DNA of 64,000 nt. Origin: Labilithrix sp. (GTDB lineage: Bacteria; Myxococcota_A; Polyangia; Polyangiales; Polyangiaceae). Within the stretch, counting starts at the first letter, position 1. Each line of letters opens with the position of its first letter. The translations under genes and the position numbers were made by a program. The notes beneath the pieces are model-generated. The model was not told where the DNA came from, searched no databases, and was given only the letters and a program-made list of their open reading frames with translations. Shown here in pieces: positions 23,259 to 32,350 of this stretch. The stretch lies in contig JAHBWE010000015.1 of the NCBI GenBank assembly GCA_019637155.1, positions 124,001 to 188,000 of the forward strand, given 5' to 3'.

Positions 23259-24166
23259 GCGAACGTCGCCGCGGCTTCGCGCATCGTCACGAAAGTGTAG
23301 CCCGCCGCCGCTAGCTCGGCGCACGCCGCGAGGATCGCGTCGACCTTCCGCGCCTGCGCGACGCGGACGTCGGGCTGATGGGGCAGGAGCTCCTCGAGGC
23401 CGTCGGCGGCGTCGAGGACGTCGATCCCGTGCAGCTCGAGGTTCACGAGCGGCTCACCCACGCACATCTTCGCGAGCCAGCGCGCGCGCGTCGGGCCGGC
23501 GAGCGTCACGGAGGTGCCGATGAACGGGAGGCGGAGGCCGCGCGTGACCTGGACCGGGATCTCGAGCACGCCGCCGCCGCGCCGCCAGTACGGCGTGCCG
23601 GTGCGGTACGGCCGCGTCGGCGCGCGGAGGACGTTCGGGGTGTCGACGATCGAGCGGCTCCGCCGGCCGCGCAGCGCGATGAGCCCGATCGCGGCCGTCT
23701 TCGCGGTCCAGTACGCGGGGCACGGGAACACCGACGCGTCGTAGGCGACGTCTTCCTCGGCGAGGACCTCGAAGACCTCGTCGCTGACGGTGTAGCCCGG
23801 CGCGCGAAAGCCGACCGGGCGCTTGCCGCACGCCGCTTCGATCGCGGCGGCGCCGTGGACGACCTGCCGCCGGATCTCCTCCTTGCCGAGGCGAACGAGG
23901 TCGTAGCGGTGATCGAGCGAGTGGTTCGCGATCTCGTGACCGTCCAGCGCCGCCGCGCGCAGCCGATCGCGCGACGCGGAGCGCTCGAGGTCGCGACCGA
24001 TCGCGAAGAGCGTCAGCGGGAACCCGCCCGCGTCGGCGAGGCCGCGGAGGCGGTCGATCGCGACGTCGTAGACGAGCGTGCCGGCCCCGCCACGTGGCGT
24101 GACGCCGTGGATCTCGAAGTAGTGATGGATCTCGTCGAGGTCGACGCTGACCGACGCGAGGCGCAC
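23255..24166 (-). CDS. Polysaccharide deacetylase (NodB-type)
   Basis: 303 aa. A carbohydrate esterase family 4 fold that removes N-acetyl groups from a polysaccharide. Motif 1 is SVDLDE (D9, D11), motif 2 HSLDH (H82, H86) and motif 3 GFRAPGY, in family order; EPLVNLELHGIDVLD fits the C-terminal motif. No signal peptide, so it is likely to act in the cytoplasm on a lipid-linked sugar, as in bacterial polysaccharide pathways with SVDxE-type N-termini. First gene of the three-gene operon with the YPMF protein and the HTTM protein. Confidence 0.88.
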   Translation of the reverse strand: MRLASVSVDLDEIHHYFEIHGVTPRGGAGTLVYDVAIDRLRGLADAGGFPLTLFAIGRDLERSASRDRLRAAALDGHEIANHSLDHRYDLVRLGKEEIRRQVVHGAAAIEAACGKRPVGFRAPGYTVSDEVFEVLAEEDVAYDASVFPCPAYWTAKTAAIGLIALRGRRSRSIVDTPNVLRAPTRPYRTGTPYWRRGGGVLEIPVQVTRGLRLPFIGTSVTLAGPTRARWLAKMCVGEPLVNLELHGIDVLDAADGLEELLPHQPDVRVAQARKVDAILAACAELAAAGYTFVTMREAAATFA

Positions 24167-24188
24167 CGCCGCGTTGTAGCGCGAGCTT

Positions 24189-25907
24189 CTACGGCGCGGA
24201 AGCGACCTTCTTCGTATCGCCGTCGAACGTGAGGTCGGCGACCGCGGCCTGGAGCTCGACCTGCGCGACCATCAGCTTCTCCTGCAGCGCGACGACCTCC
24301 ACCGTGCGCGCGCTGTTCTTCGCGGTGAGCTCGGCGAGCTTCTTCTCCAGCGTCTGCGCCAGCGCGCCGCCGCTCTTCACCGCCTTCAGCGTCGCGAGCT
24401 GGTTCTTCAGCTCCTCGATCCGCGTCTGCTCCTCGCGGATCGAGTGCTGCGTCACCGTGATCTGGTCCTCGGTCTTCGCCATCGTGAGCCCGAGGTCCTT
24501 GAGGTGCTCGACGCGCGTCTTCAGCGCGTCGTCGCTCTTCGCGAGGTACGCGCGCACGAGCTCGAGCGCGCCGGCGGCGCGGATGTCGGTATTGCGAGGG
24601 AACGCCGTCGCCTCCTCGATCTCGACCTCCGCGCTGCCGTTCGGCTCGAGGTCCACCTTGAAGAGGCTCGCGTCGGCGAGGTGATCGCTCGAGTCGCTCG
24701 CGCCCGGCGCGGGGCTCCGCGTGTCCGGGAACTTCGCGAGCTTGTAGCCCGGCGTCACCGCGTACTTGAGGTACACCGTCGCGCGCTCGCCCATCCGGTT
24801 CGTGAACGCGAAGGTCTTCTTCCGCGTGTGCTTGATGTCGGTCTTGAAGACGCCGTGGCTCACCCCCGCGATGCGCGTGATCTCGTCGCGCTCGCTCGTC
24901 GTCTGGTCGACCGCGATCTGGCGATCGAGCGCGAACGGCACGAACGCGATCGACTTCGCGGGGACCGGATCGGCGAGGCCTTCGCCGACGAAGCGGCCGT
25001 CGCCGAAGACGCTGACGGGCCCGCTCTCGAGCGCGCCGTCGCTCGGGTTGCGGAAGCGGATCGTGCGGTACGGGAAGCGCGCGTCGCCGCGCGGGTTCGT
25101 GGGATCGTAGAGGTAGACGACCTCGCCCTCGGTCGCGGCCTTGAGGATCGCGACCATCGCGGAGGTGCCCTTCGGCACCGTCATCGGCGCATCCGACTCG
25201 AAGTGCGAGGTCCCGATCGGCTCCGTGCTCGGCGGTCCCGACAGCGCCCCGTCGTCGTGCTCGAGCGCCGCCGCCGCGGCGGCCGGGGCGTGTGCGGCCG
25301 CTTTCGCGACCGCGCGCTGCTGCGCGAACTGATCGTTGTAAGAGAGCGCCTCGCGCTCGACCACCTTGAGGCCGCGGAGATCGAAGCGGAAGCTCATCGC
25401 CGAGCTCGCCCCCACCCCGAGGCGGACGTCCTTCCAGTCCTCGCCCGAGGCGTTGTCGACGATCGCCCACGCCTGGAGCTCCACCTCCCCCGTCTTGCCG
25501 ACCACGACGCGGTAGCTCGGCTTCCACGCCGGCGCGCCCGTCACGTACGTGAGGCGAAGCCGGCGCTTCGTCGGCGTCGGCTTGCCGCCGATCTTCAGCG
25601 CCATGAGCCCGCCCTCGTCGCCGTTCGGCACGTAGGAGACGGGCACGGGCTCGCCGGTCGCGAGGTCGGAGACGGTCAGCGACTTCAGCAAGTCGTCGAC
25701 CTTCTCGCGCGGGACGGCGAGGGTCATCGTCTCGCCCTCGACGTCGGCGAAGCGCTCGACGTAGGCGACGCCGTTCCGGTAGACGACGACGCGGCCGGGG
25801 GACGGCGGCGTCTTCGCGGCCGCGGAAGGAGCCGTGTTTCGCGGCATCGCCGCGGTCCCGCAGCCCGCCAGCGCGAACGCGGCGGCTGCGACCAAGAAGG
25901 TGCGCAT
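24189..25907 (-). CDS. DUF4139-family lipoprotein
   Basis: 572 aa from the ATG at 25907. Lipoprotein signal with lipobox LAGC (C16). Then VVVYRNGVAYVERF near residue 40, KRRLRLTYVTGAPAWKPSYRVV and ASGEDWKDVRLGVGASSAMSF, which match the DUF4139 beta-rich fold. It also has a hydroxylation-like EPNGSAEVEIEE block, and a coiled coil at ~490-560 (DQITVTQHSIREEQTRIEEL). Many Ala in residues 215-235 form a low-complexity linker. Function unknown; the family is widespread in myxobacteria and found on the cell envelope. It follows the oligopeptidase gene by 32 bases and may be co-transcribed. Confidence 0.75.
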   Translation of the reverse strand: MRTFLVAAAAFALAGCGTAAMPRNTAPSAAAKTPPSPGRVVVYRNGVAYVERFADVEGETMTLAVPREKVDDLLKSLTVSDLATGEPVPVSYVPNGDEGGLMALKIGGKPTPTKRRLRLTYVTGAPAWKPSYRVVVGKTGEVELQAWAIVDNASGEDWKDVRLGVGASSAMSFRFDLRGLKVVEREALSYNDQFAQQRAVAKAAAHAPAAAAAALEHDDGALSGPPSTEPIGTSHFESDAPMTVPKGTSAMVAILKAATEGEVVYLYDPTNPRGDARFPYRTIRFRNPSDGALESGPVSVFGDGRFVGEGLADPVPAKSIAFVPFALDRQIAVDQTTSERDEITRIAGVSHGVFKTDIKHTRKKTFAFTNRMGERATVYLKYAVTPGYKLAKFPDTRSPAPGASDSSDHLADASLFKVDLEPNGSAEVEIEEATAFPRNTDIRAAGALELVRAYLAKSDDALKTRVEHLKDLGLTMAKTEDQITVTQHSIREEQTRIEELKNQLATLKAVKSGGALAQTLEKKLAELTAKNSARTVEVVALQEKLMVAQVELQAAVADLTFDGDTKKVASAP

Positions 25908-25939
25908 GGCCGCCTCTACGGCCGCGCGAGAGAGAGGAT

Positions 25940-28102
25940 CTATTTCTTCTCGAGGCCGAGGCGCGTCGCGAGGAACGTGTAGATCAGCGCGTCGACGTGG
26001 GCGGCCTGCGTCCGATCGGCCGCCCCGCCGTGCCCGCCCTCGATGTTCTCGTAGTAGAGCGGCTTGTGGCCGAGCGCCTCGAGCTTCGCCACCATCTTCC
26101 GCGCGTGGCCGGGGTGGACGCGGTCGTCCTTCGTCGAGGTCGTGTAGAGGACCGGCGGGTACGACGCCTCGCGCTTCACGTTCTGGAACGGCGAGTACCT
26201 CGCGAGCGCGGCCCACTCCTCCGGCTTGTCGGGATCGCCGTACTCGCCCATCCACGACGCACCGGCGAGGAGCTTGTGGTAGCGCTTCATGTCGGTGAGC
26301 GGCACGCGGCTCACGACCGCGCCGAACAGCTCCGGCCGCTGCGTGAGCATCACGCTCGTGAGGAGGCCGCCGTTGCTGCCGCCGAGGATCCCGAGCGTCT
26401 GCTTCGTCGCGACGCCGCGCGCGACGAGGTCCTCCGCGACGGCGATGAAGTCGTCGTACGCGTTCTGCCGCTTCTCCTTCATCGCGGCGTGGTGCCACTC
26501 CGGCCCGTACTCCCCGCCCCCGCGGATGTTCGCGAGGACGAAGGTGCCGCCGCGCTCGAGCCAGCCCGCGCCGACCGACGCGCGGTACCCCGGCTGCTGC
26601 GAGAGGCCGAAGCCGCCGTACGCCTCGAGCAGCGTCGCGCCGGCGGCGCGGCCCTTCTTGCCGACCTCGAAGTACGGGACCTTCGTGCCGTCCTTCGAGG
26701 TCGCGAAGTGCTGCGTCGTCTCGAGGCCGTCGGCCTCGAAGAACGACGGCATCTTCTTGAGCTCCTCGCGCTTGCCGGTGACGAGGCTGCCGAGGCTCAA
26801 GGTGCTCGGGACGGTGAAGTCCTCGAGCCAGATCCAGACGTCGTCCGACGTCCAGTGGTCGTAGGCCTGCACGACGATGGAGCCGGCGCTCTCCTTCATC
26901 GGCGTCCCGACCCACGGCGCCTTCTCGTTCGCGCGCTTGAAGACGGTGACCTCGCGCCGGACGTCGTTCAGCGTCGTCAGGACGACCTGGTTCCTCGTGC
27001 TCGTCCACCCCGCGAACGCGGAGCGCGCGGTGGGCTCGAAGAGGACCTGGAAGTCGCGCTTCCCGGCGCGGTACGCGTCGTACTTGGTCGTGAGGAGCGT
27101 CCCGTTCTTGTAGGTCTTGCCGCCGGGCACCGGCGTCCAATCGCTCTTCACGCGGATGAACACGTCGTCGTCGCGAACGCCGAAATCGGCGTCTTCGGGT
27201 TTGTCGACACGAACGAGCTTGTCGCCCTCGCGGAAGTGGAGCTCCTTGCGCTCGAAGTCGATCGAGCGCGTGCAGAAGTCACGGAACCGGTTCTTGTGGT
27301 CCCACGTGCGGCCGCACGTGGCGCCGTTGTCCGTCTCTTTCCCCTCGAAGACGGTCTTCGCGGCGGAGAGCGGCGTGCCGCGCTTCCACTCCTTGCTGAC
27401 GCGCGCGTAGCCGGCGCGCGTGAGCGAGCCGGGCCCGTAGTCGGTGCCGACGTAGATCGTGCTCTCGTCCTTCCACGCGAGGTCGTGTTTCCCCTCCGGG
27501 AGCTCGAAGCCGCCCTTGACGAAGTCCTTCTTGTCGGTGTCGAGCTCGCGCACGATCGTCGCGTCGCCGCCGCCCTTCGAGAGGCTGACGAGGCACCGCT
27601 TGTAGAGCGGCCGCAGGCACTGCGCGCCCTTGTAGACGTAGCTCTGGCCCTCGGACTTGTTGAGCGCGTCGACGTCGAGGAGCGTCGTCCAGGCGGGCGC
27701 CGCCTTCTTGTATTCTGCAAGCGTCGTCTCGCGCCACACGCCGCGCGGATGCTCCTTGTCGGTCCAGAAGTTCCGGAGCTTCCCGTTCTCGACGTGGACG
27801 GCGGGGATCTTGTCCTTCGAGAGGTAGATCGCGGCGAGCCGCTCCTCGAGCGCCTTGAACCCGGGCTCGGCGGTGAGCTGCCCCTCCGACAGTGCGTTGT
27901 GCGTCTTCGCGAAGGCGATGGACCTCTCGCCGTTCACGTCCTCGAGCCACGCGAAGTCCTCGTCGTTCACCGCCGGCGGAGCAGGCGGCGGCGCGACGGC
28001 GCTGGCCGCCACCTTCGGCGCCGGTGGCGGCGCGGGCGGCGGCGCCGCGGCGCACGCGACGAGGACAGGGAGCACGGCGGACGCAAGGACGCGGACCTTC
28101 AT
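25940..28102 (-). CDS. Prolyl oligopeptidase family serine peptidase (lipoprotein)
   Basis: 720 aa from the ATG at 28102 (MKVRVLASAVLPVLVACAA): a lipoprotein signal (LVAC) followed by a Pro/Ala-rich linker. Family S9 peptidases cleave after Pro in short peptides. Residues ~60-420 are the beta-propeller. The C-terminal alpha/beta-hydrolase domain has nucleophile S576 in GGSNGGLL, the acid in TTSTKDDRVHPGH and His in IEGGHGGAADR. NIRGGGEYGPEWH is the typical propeller-facing block. Probable site: periplasm or outer membrane, where it may process peptides from prey or self. Confidence 0.92.
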   Translation of the reverse strand: MKVRVLASAVLPVLVACAAAPPPAPPPAPKVAASAVAPPPAPPAVNDEDFAWLEDVNGERSIAFAKTHNALSEGQLTAEPGFKALEERLAAIYLSKDKIPAVHVENGKLRNFWTDKEHPRGVWRETTLAEYKKAAPAWTTLLDVDALNKSEGQSYVYKGAQCLRPLYKRCLVSLSKGGGDATIVRELDTDKKDFVKGGFELPEGKHDLAWKDESTIYVGTDYGPGSLTRAGYARVSKEWKRGTPLSAAKTVFEGKETDNGATCGRTWDHKNRFRDFCTRSIDFERKELHFREGDKLVRVDKPEDADFGVRDDDVFIRVKSDWTPVPGGKTYKNGTLLTTKYDAYRAGKRDFQVLFEPTARSAFAGWTSTRNQVVLTTLNDVRREVTVFKRANEKAPWVGTPMKESAGSIVVQAYDHWTSDDVWIWLEDFTVPSTLSLGSLVTGKREELKKMPSFFEADGLETTQHFATSKDGTKVPYFEVGKKGRAAGATLLEAYGGFGLSQQPGYRASVGAGWLERGGTFVLANIRGGGEYGPEWHHAAMKEKRQNAYDDFIAVAEDLVARGVATKQTLGILGGSNGGLLTSVMLTQRPELFGAVVSRVPLTDMKRYHKLLAGASWMGEYGDPDKPEEWAALARYSPFQNVKREASYPPVLYTTSTKDDRVHPGHARKMVAKLEALGHKPLYYENIEGGHGGAADRTQAAHVDALIYTFLATRLGLEKK

Positions 28103-28161
28103 TTCGGCGGACGGTATCACGTGCCACGCAACCGCGGCGCGCGATGGCCGATGACGCGGGA

Positions 28162-29826
28162 ATGGGACACCACGCTGCTACGAATTGGGGGACTCTCTCG
28201 AAAACGCCGCTCCTCATCCTCGCGCTCGGCGCGATGGCGTGCGGGGACGGCGACGGCGACTGCACGAACACCGCGTCGTGCGGGCGGGCGGGACCGTCGA
28301 GCTCGGGCTCCGGAGCGCCCCGTGACGTTCCGTCGGCGAACGGCGGCGTGACCGACGCGGAGACGCCGGAGGAGCCCGGCGTCAAGGTCGTCTTCGGAGC
28401 GGACCCCGTCGTCGTCACGCAAGGCAAGAGCGCCGCGGTCCCGGTCACGATCGAGCGCCTCGGCGGCTTCACCGGCAGCGTCGTCCTCCAGCCGTTCGCG
28501 GCCAACCCGAAGGTCCACGTCCCGACGATCACGATCCCGGCGGACCAGACGGCGGGGGCGTTCACGGCCGAGGTCGCCGTCGATCTGCCGCAAGGTCCTC
28601 TTCCGCCGATCGCGGTGACGGCGCTCACGAGCGGCGCCGCGCTCGGAGAAGGATCGATCCGCCTCTTCGTCCGCGGACCGGCGGGCTCGCTCGACACGTC
28701 CTTCGGCGGCGGCGTCGTGGTCGGGACGCTGCCGAACACCCCGTTCACCCACGCCGTCGCCCAGCGCGACGGCAAGGTCATCGCGCTCGCCGTCACCGGC
28801 ACGAACGCCGTCCGCGCCGTGCGCTTCAACACCGACGGCACCGTCGACGCGACCTACGGCGGCGGAACCGGCGCCGTCGCGACGTTCACGGACAAAGCCG
28901 ACGAGACGCGCGCGGCCCTCGACGGCGCCGGACGTCTCTACGTCACCGGCGGCGGCGTCGCGCGCTTCACGACGGAGGGCGCGCTCGACCCGACCTGGGG
29001 CAACGGCGGAATCGCGGAGGCGGCGATCAAGAGGAAGTCCAAGACGTCGTTCGTCGACGTCGCGGTCGAGTCGAACGGCTCGGTCTTCGTCACCGAGCGC
29101 TGCGGCGTCGAGTGCGATACCACATCGTCCCTTCGCCTGACCCACCTGACGCCGAGCGGAGCGATCGACACCACCTTCTTCCGCGACCGCACGACGCCCG
29201 GAACGCACGTCGTGCGCGAGGGCTCCGGCTCACCGAGCTACAGCTTCGGCGGCGCGATCACGCTCGAGTCGGGCAGCGTCCTCGTCAGCTACACCGTCGT
29301 CGACGCCGCGGCGCCGCTGACGTTCTCGCCGCTGGTCACCGTGGTCAAGTGGGATGGAACGACGACGTCGGCCCACGGACGCGTGCTCGATCCCAACGAG
29401 GGCCGTCCGGCGACCGCCGTCTCGGCGGCGCGCAGCGCGTTCGTCGCCGCGGAGGACATGAACGTCGGGCTGACGCGCATCCGGCGCTACGATCCGAGCA
29501 CGCTCGCGACGCTCCCCCTGAGCATAGGCACGGCCAAGCCGCTCGGCGGCATCCGTCCGTCGCTCGTGCTCGTGTCGGAGAAGACCCTCCGCGTCACGAC
29601 CATTCACGCGCCCGCTTATGTCCGCATCCACCAGATGAGCGACGAGGGCGTCGACGACACGTCGTTCGCGCCCGACGGAGTGGTCACCCACTCCTTGCAG
29701 ACCGGCGCCGACGGGGCCGTGATCTACGGAGCCTTCGTGCAACCCGACGGCAGCGTCATCGCGGTCGGCGGCGGCCGCGCCAGCGGGACCGACAAACGGA
29801 GCCGCATCGCGCGCGTGTGGCAGTAG
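28162..29826 (+). CDS. Delta-60 repeat lipoprotein A
   Basis: About 554 aa from the ATG at 28162; an ATG at 28144 adds six acidic residues and fits a signal peptide less well. Lipobox-like AMAC after a hydrophobic stretch. Then a Ser/Gly-rich linker, an Ig-like segment (PVVVTQGKSAAVPVTIERL) and a series of delta-60-type repeats: GSLDTSFGGG, GTVDATYGGG, GALDPTWGNGG, GAIDTTFF and GVDDTSFAPDG. Delta-60 repeats usually form a propeller-like surface structure. The neighbouring gene is a paralogue in the same order and orientation, 12 bases on. Role: a surface or secreted protein; ligand unknown. Confidence 0.72.
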   Translation: MGHHAATNWGTLSKTPLLILALGAMACGDGDGDCTNTASCGRAGPSSSGSGAPRDVPSANGGVTDAETPEEPGVKVVFGADPVVVTQGKSAAVPVTIERLGGFTGSVVLQPFAANPKVHVPTITIPADQTAGAFTAEVAVDLPQGPLPPIAVTALTSGAALGEGSIRLFVRGPAGSLDTSFGGGVVVGTLPNTPFTHAVAQRDGKVIALAVTGTNAVRAVRFNTDGTVDATYGGGTGAVATFTDKADETRAALDGAGRLYVTGGGVARFTTEGALDPTWGNGGIAEAAIKRKSKTSFVDVAVESNGSVFVTERCGVECDTTSSLRLTHLTPSGAIDTTFFRDRTTPGTHVVREGSGSPSYSFGGAITLESGSVLVSYTVVDAAAPLTFSPLVTVVKWDGTTTSAHGRVLDPNEGRPATAVSAARSAFVAAEDMNVGLTRIRRYDPSTLATLPLSIGTAKPLGGIRPSLVLVSEKTLRVTTIHAPAYVRIHQMSDEGVDDTSFAPDGVVTHSLQTGADGAVIYGAFVQPDGSVIAVGGGRASGTDKRSRIARVWQ

Positions 29827-29838
29827 TCTGACGTGGGC

Positions 29839-31446
29839 ATGAGCACGGCGCGTTGGCTTCGAGTCGCCGTCGGCGTGGGGTCGGCGGGGGCGCTGGGAGT
29901 TGGGGTCCTCCTCGGGGCGTGCGCGCGCGAGAGGACCTGCGTCGACGTCGCGACGTGCGAGCCGGAAGGAGTCGGCGACGCCGTCGTCGCCGCGCGGGTC
30001 GGGGTGGCGGATGGGCGGCAGGTCGTCGTTCAAGGGGAGCAGACGAGCATCCCCGTTACGCTCGAACGTCAGGGCGCGAGCGGGGACGTCGTCCTCTCGT
30101 TCGCCGGGGCGCCCGACACCGTCACGATCGCGCCGGTCGTCGTCCCGAAGGACGAGACCGCCGCGACGGTCCTCGTCGACGTCGCCCTCGCTCATCCCCA
30201 AGGCTCGCTCGACGGCGTGACGGTGACGGCGCGTCTCGCGACCGGCGATACGACGCTCTCCGAAGCTCCGCTCCCGCTCTTCGTGCGCGGTCGGAGCGGC
30301 GCGATCGACACGACGTTCGGCGGCGGCAGCGTCGTAGGGACGCTCTACTCCCCCTTCACGCACGCGATTCGGCTCGACGACGGAGCCGTGATCGCGGTGG
30401 GTGCGGGCCACGATGAACCGGTATCCATCACGCGCTTCGGCGCCGACGGAACGCTCGACTCCGCGTTCGCCGACGCCGGCGTCGCGATAACCTCCGTACG
30501 GCACACCGCCGACAGCACGCTGGCGGTCTGGCCGCACGCGGCGATCGACGACGCGGGCCGGATCGTCGTGTCTTCGCACGGCCTCGCGCGATTCACGGCC
30601 GCGGGCCAGCCCGATGGTTCGTGGAACGGCGGTGGCGTGACGGCGCCCGGCATCGGCGGCGGAGAGCCCGGAGCCAACTTCGTCGACGTCGCAGCAGGAC
30701 CGCAAGGCACCGTGCTCGCGCTCGAGAGCTGCGAGTCGCCGGCTTGCACGCAGCCCTACCTTCGCCTCGCGCGATTCACCGCGACCGGCTCGCTCGACAC
30801 GACCTATGCGGCGCCCATTGGTGCTCGCGCGCTCCTCACCGGCGCGACGTTGTTGCCGGACGGACGCAACGCGCGCCGGCTCGCCCTCGCGGGTGACGGG
30901 ACGGCCGTCGTCACGCACGCCGTCACGGAGGGCACGTCGCGCGGCGGTCGTGTCGCCCTGGTACCGCCGTTCGGCGCGGCGCCGGCGAGCGCCTCGTTCC
31001 CCGACGATCGCGACATCACGGCGGTGGCACTCACGCCCGGAGGCGGCATCCTCGTCGCCCGAAACACCGGCACACCCGGCGCCAAGACCATGCAGATCCA
31101 GATGCTGCGCTCGGACCTCTCGCCAGACCCGAGCTTCGGCGTGAGCGCGTGGGTCGATGGCGCGGCGGCGGTGCCGAGCTCCGTGCAGGTCGTCGACGGC
31201 GGCAAGGTGCTCGTCGCCGGAGTGTTCTACGATCGACACCACGTCTCACTCCAGCGCTTCATGCCCGACGGCAAGGCAGATACGGCCTACGGGAGCAACG
31301 GGTCGATCGTCGTCGACTTCGGCACGCCGGAGATCTCCGGCGCCTTCATCCAGCCTGACGCGAGCGTCCTCGTCGTCGGCCATACGAAGGCGAACGCCGA
31401 CAGCGGCGCGCGCGTCGCGAGCCTCATCGTGCGCCTCTGGCAGTGA
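29839..31446 (+). CDS. Delta-60 repeat lipoprotein B
   Basis: 535 aa from the ATG at 29839; a GTG at 29833 adds two residues. Lipobox-like LLGAC. Same architecture as its upstream paralogue: Cys-containing linker (CVDVATCEPEG), a domain with VVVQGEQTSIPVTLER, then delta-60 repeats (GAIDTTFGGG, GTLDSAFAD, GSLDTTYAAP, GKADTAYGSNG). Both end in a similar ...IxRxWQ sequence. The pair arose by tandem duplication but has diverged strongly. Start is 12 bases after the first gene stop, so they are probably co-transcribed. Confidence 0.72.
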   Translation: MSTARWLRVAVGVGSAGALGVGVLLGACARERTCVDVATCEPEGVGDAVVAARVGVADGRQVVVQGEQTSIPVTLERQGASGDVVLSFAGAPDTVTIAPVVVPKDETAATVLVDVALAHPQGSLDGVTVTARLATGDTTLSEAPLPLFVRGRSGAIDTTFGGGSVVGTLYSPFTHAIRLDDGAVIAVGAGHDEPVSITRFGADGTLDSAFADAGVAITSVRHTADSTLAVWPHAAIDDAGRIVVSSHGLARFTAAGQPDGSWNGGGVTAPGIGGGEPGANFVDVAAGPQGTVLALESCESPACTQPYLRLARFTATGSLDTTYAAPIGARALLTGATLLPDGRNARRLALAGDGTAVVTHAVTEGTSRGGRVALVPPFGAAPASASFPDDRDITAVALTPGGGILVARNTGTPGAKTMQIQMLRSDLSPDPSFGVSAWVDGAAAVPSSVQVVDGGKVLVAGVFYDRHHVSLQRFMPDGKADTAYGSNGSIVVDFGTPEISGAFIQPDASVLVVGHTKANADSGARVASLIVRLWQ

Positions 31447-31464
31447 GCGCAACTGCGCTACGAT
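31437..31464 (+). promoter_or_regulatory. Candidate promoter for the fibrinogen-like gene
   Basis: CTGGCA (31437-31442), a 16-base spacer and TACGAT (31459-31464), with the ATG at 31472 seven bases later. No Shine-Dalgarno fits, so a leaderless or near-leaderless transcript is suggested. The -35 overlaps the stop of the previous gene. Confidence 0.3.
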
Positions 31465-31471
31465 CGCGCCG

Positions 31472-32290
31472 ATGCGGACGATGGCGCTCGTCGCGTGGTC
31501 GCTCGGAGGGTGCGGGCTCGGCATCAGCGGGGCCGCGATCGAGCTCGCCGATGGGGGCGGGCCGCAGGCGGGGCCCGACGCCGCCGCGGCCGTCGACGAC
31601 GCGAGCATCGGTGACGCCGGGGTCGACGCCGGCTCGACGTGCGATCCGACGAAGTGCGCGGGGCGGCGCTGCCTCCTCGACGGCGGCTGCAGCTTCTTCG
31701 CGGACTGCCGCGGGCTACGCGACGAGGGCGCGCCGACCGGGAACGGCGTGTACCCGCTGCGCCAAGAAGGTGGGACCAATACGTTCGACGCCTATTGCGA
31801 GATGACGCTCGCCGACGGCGGCTGGACGCTGGTCGGTCAGTCGGCCGGCACGCAAGAGAGCGACGACTTCGGCTGGGGTGAAGACACCGGCTCGGTCACC
31901 GATACGACGAGGCCGTATTCGATCGATGCCTTCGCGCGCCGACTCCGCATCACCGAGGTGCTCGCCGTCGTCGGCACGCGCGAGAGCCCCGTCGCCGCGT
32001 ACGTCATACGGCCGCCCGCAAACTTCACGACCAACTTCGAAGCCAGCGCGGGGGCGGTGCTGGAGCGGAGGCGCATCATGAACCCCGCGTGCACCGATCC
32101 CACGATCGGAGCGGAGCCGTCGATGTTCGCTTGGATGGGTCACACCGAACGCGACGATCACTTCTTCTTCCGCGACGGCTCCAACCACGACGGCTACGGC
32201 CTTCGCGCGGTCGGTTGGCGCCTGAACTACGACGGCTGCCCCCAGGACGGTCGGTTCCACCAGAAGCACGGCATGCTCTTCGTGCGCTGA
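31472..32290 (+). CDS. Fibrinogen-like domain lipoprotein
   Basis: 272 aa. Lipoprotein signal with LGGC (C15), then an Ala/Asp-rich linker. A Cys-rich piece follows (CDPTKCAGRRCLLDGGCSFFADCRGL), then NGVYPLRQ...FDAYCEMTLADGGWTLVGQS, the N-terminal hallmark of fibrinogen-type domains (YCxM, DGGWT). The rest (NPACTDP, WRLNYDGCPQDGRFHQKHGML) is compatible with a short fibrinogen-like fold, though the end is less conserved. In animals these domains bind sugars and proteins; bacterial versions are exported surface proteins of unknown ligand. Three consecutive exported binding-type proteins here suggest a surface recognition locus. Confidence 0.68.
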   Translation: MRTMALVAWSLGGCGLGISGAAIELADGGGPQAGPDAAAAVDDASIGDAGVDAGSTCDPTKCAGRRCLLDGGCSFFADCRGLRDEGAPTGNGVYPLRQEGGTNTFDAYCEMTLADGGWTLVGQSAGTQESDDFGWGEDTGSVTDTTRPYSIDAFARRLRITEVLAVVGTRESPVAAYVIRPPANFTTNFEASAGAVLERRRIMNPACTDPTIGAEPSMFAWMGHTERDDHFFFRDGSNHDGYGLRAVGWRLNYDGCPQDGRFHQKHGMLFVR

Positions 32291-32293
32291 CGC

Positions 32294-32332
32294 ACGAAAG
32301 GCCGAGACGCGGGAGAGCGCCTCGGCCTTCGT
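32294..32332. terminator. Bidirectional terminator-like hairpin
   Basis: ACGAAAGGCCGAG (32294-32306) pairs with CTCGGCCTTCGT (32321-32332), a 12-bp stem with one bulged base. It sits directly between the convergent fibrinogen-like gene and tsf. It lacks a long T-run but is the only strong hairpin in the 60-bp gap. Confidence 0.55.
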
Positions 32333-32350
32333 CGTGGCGTGGGACCTGGG

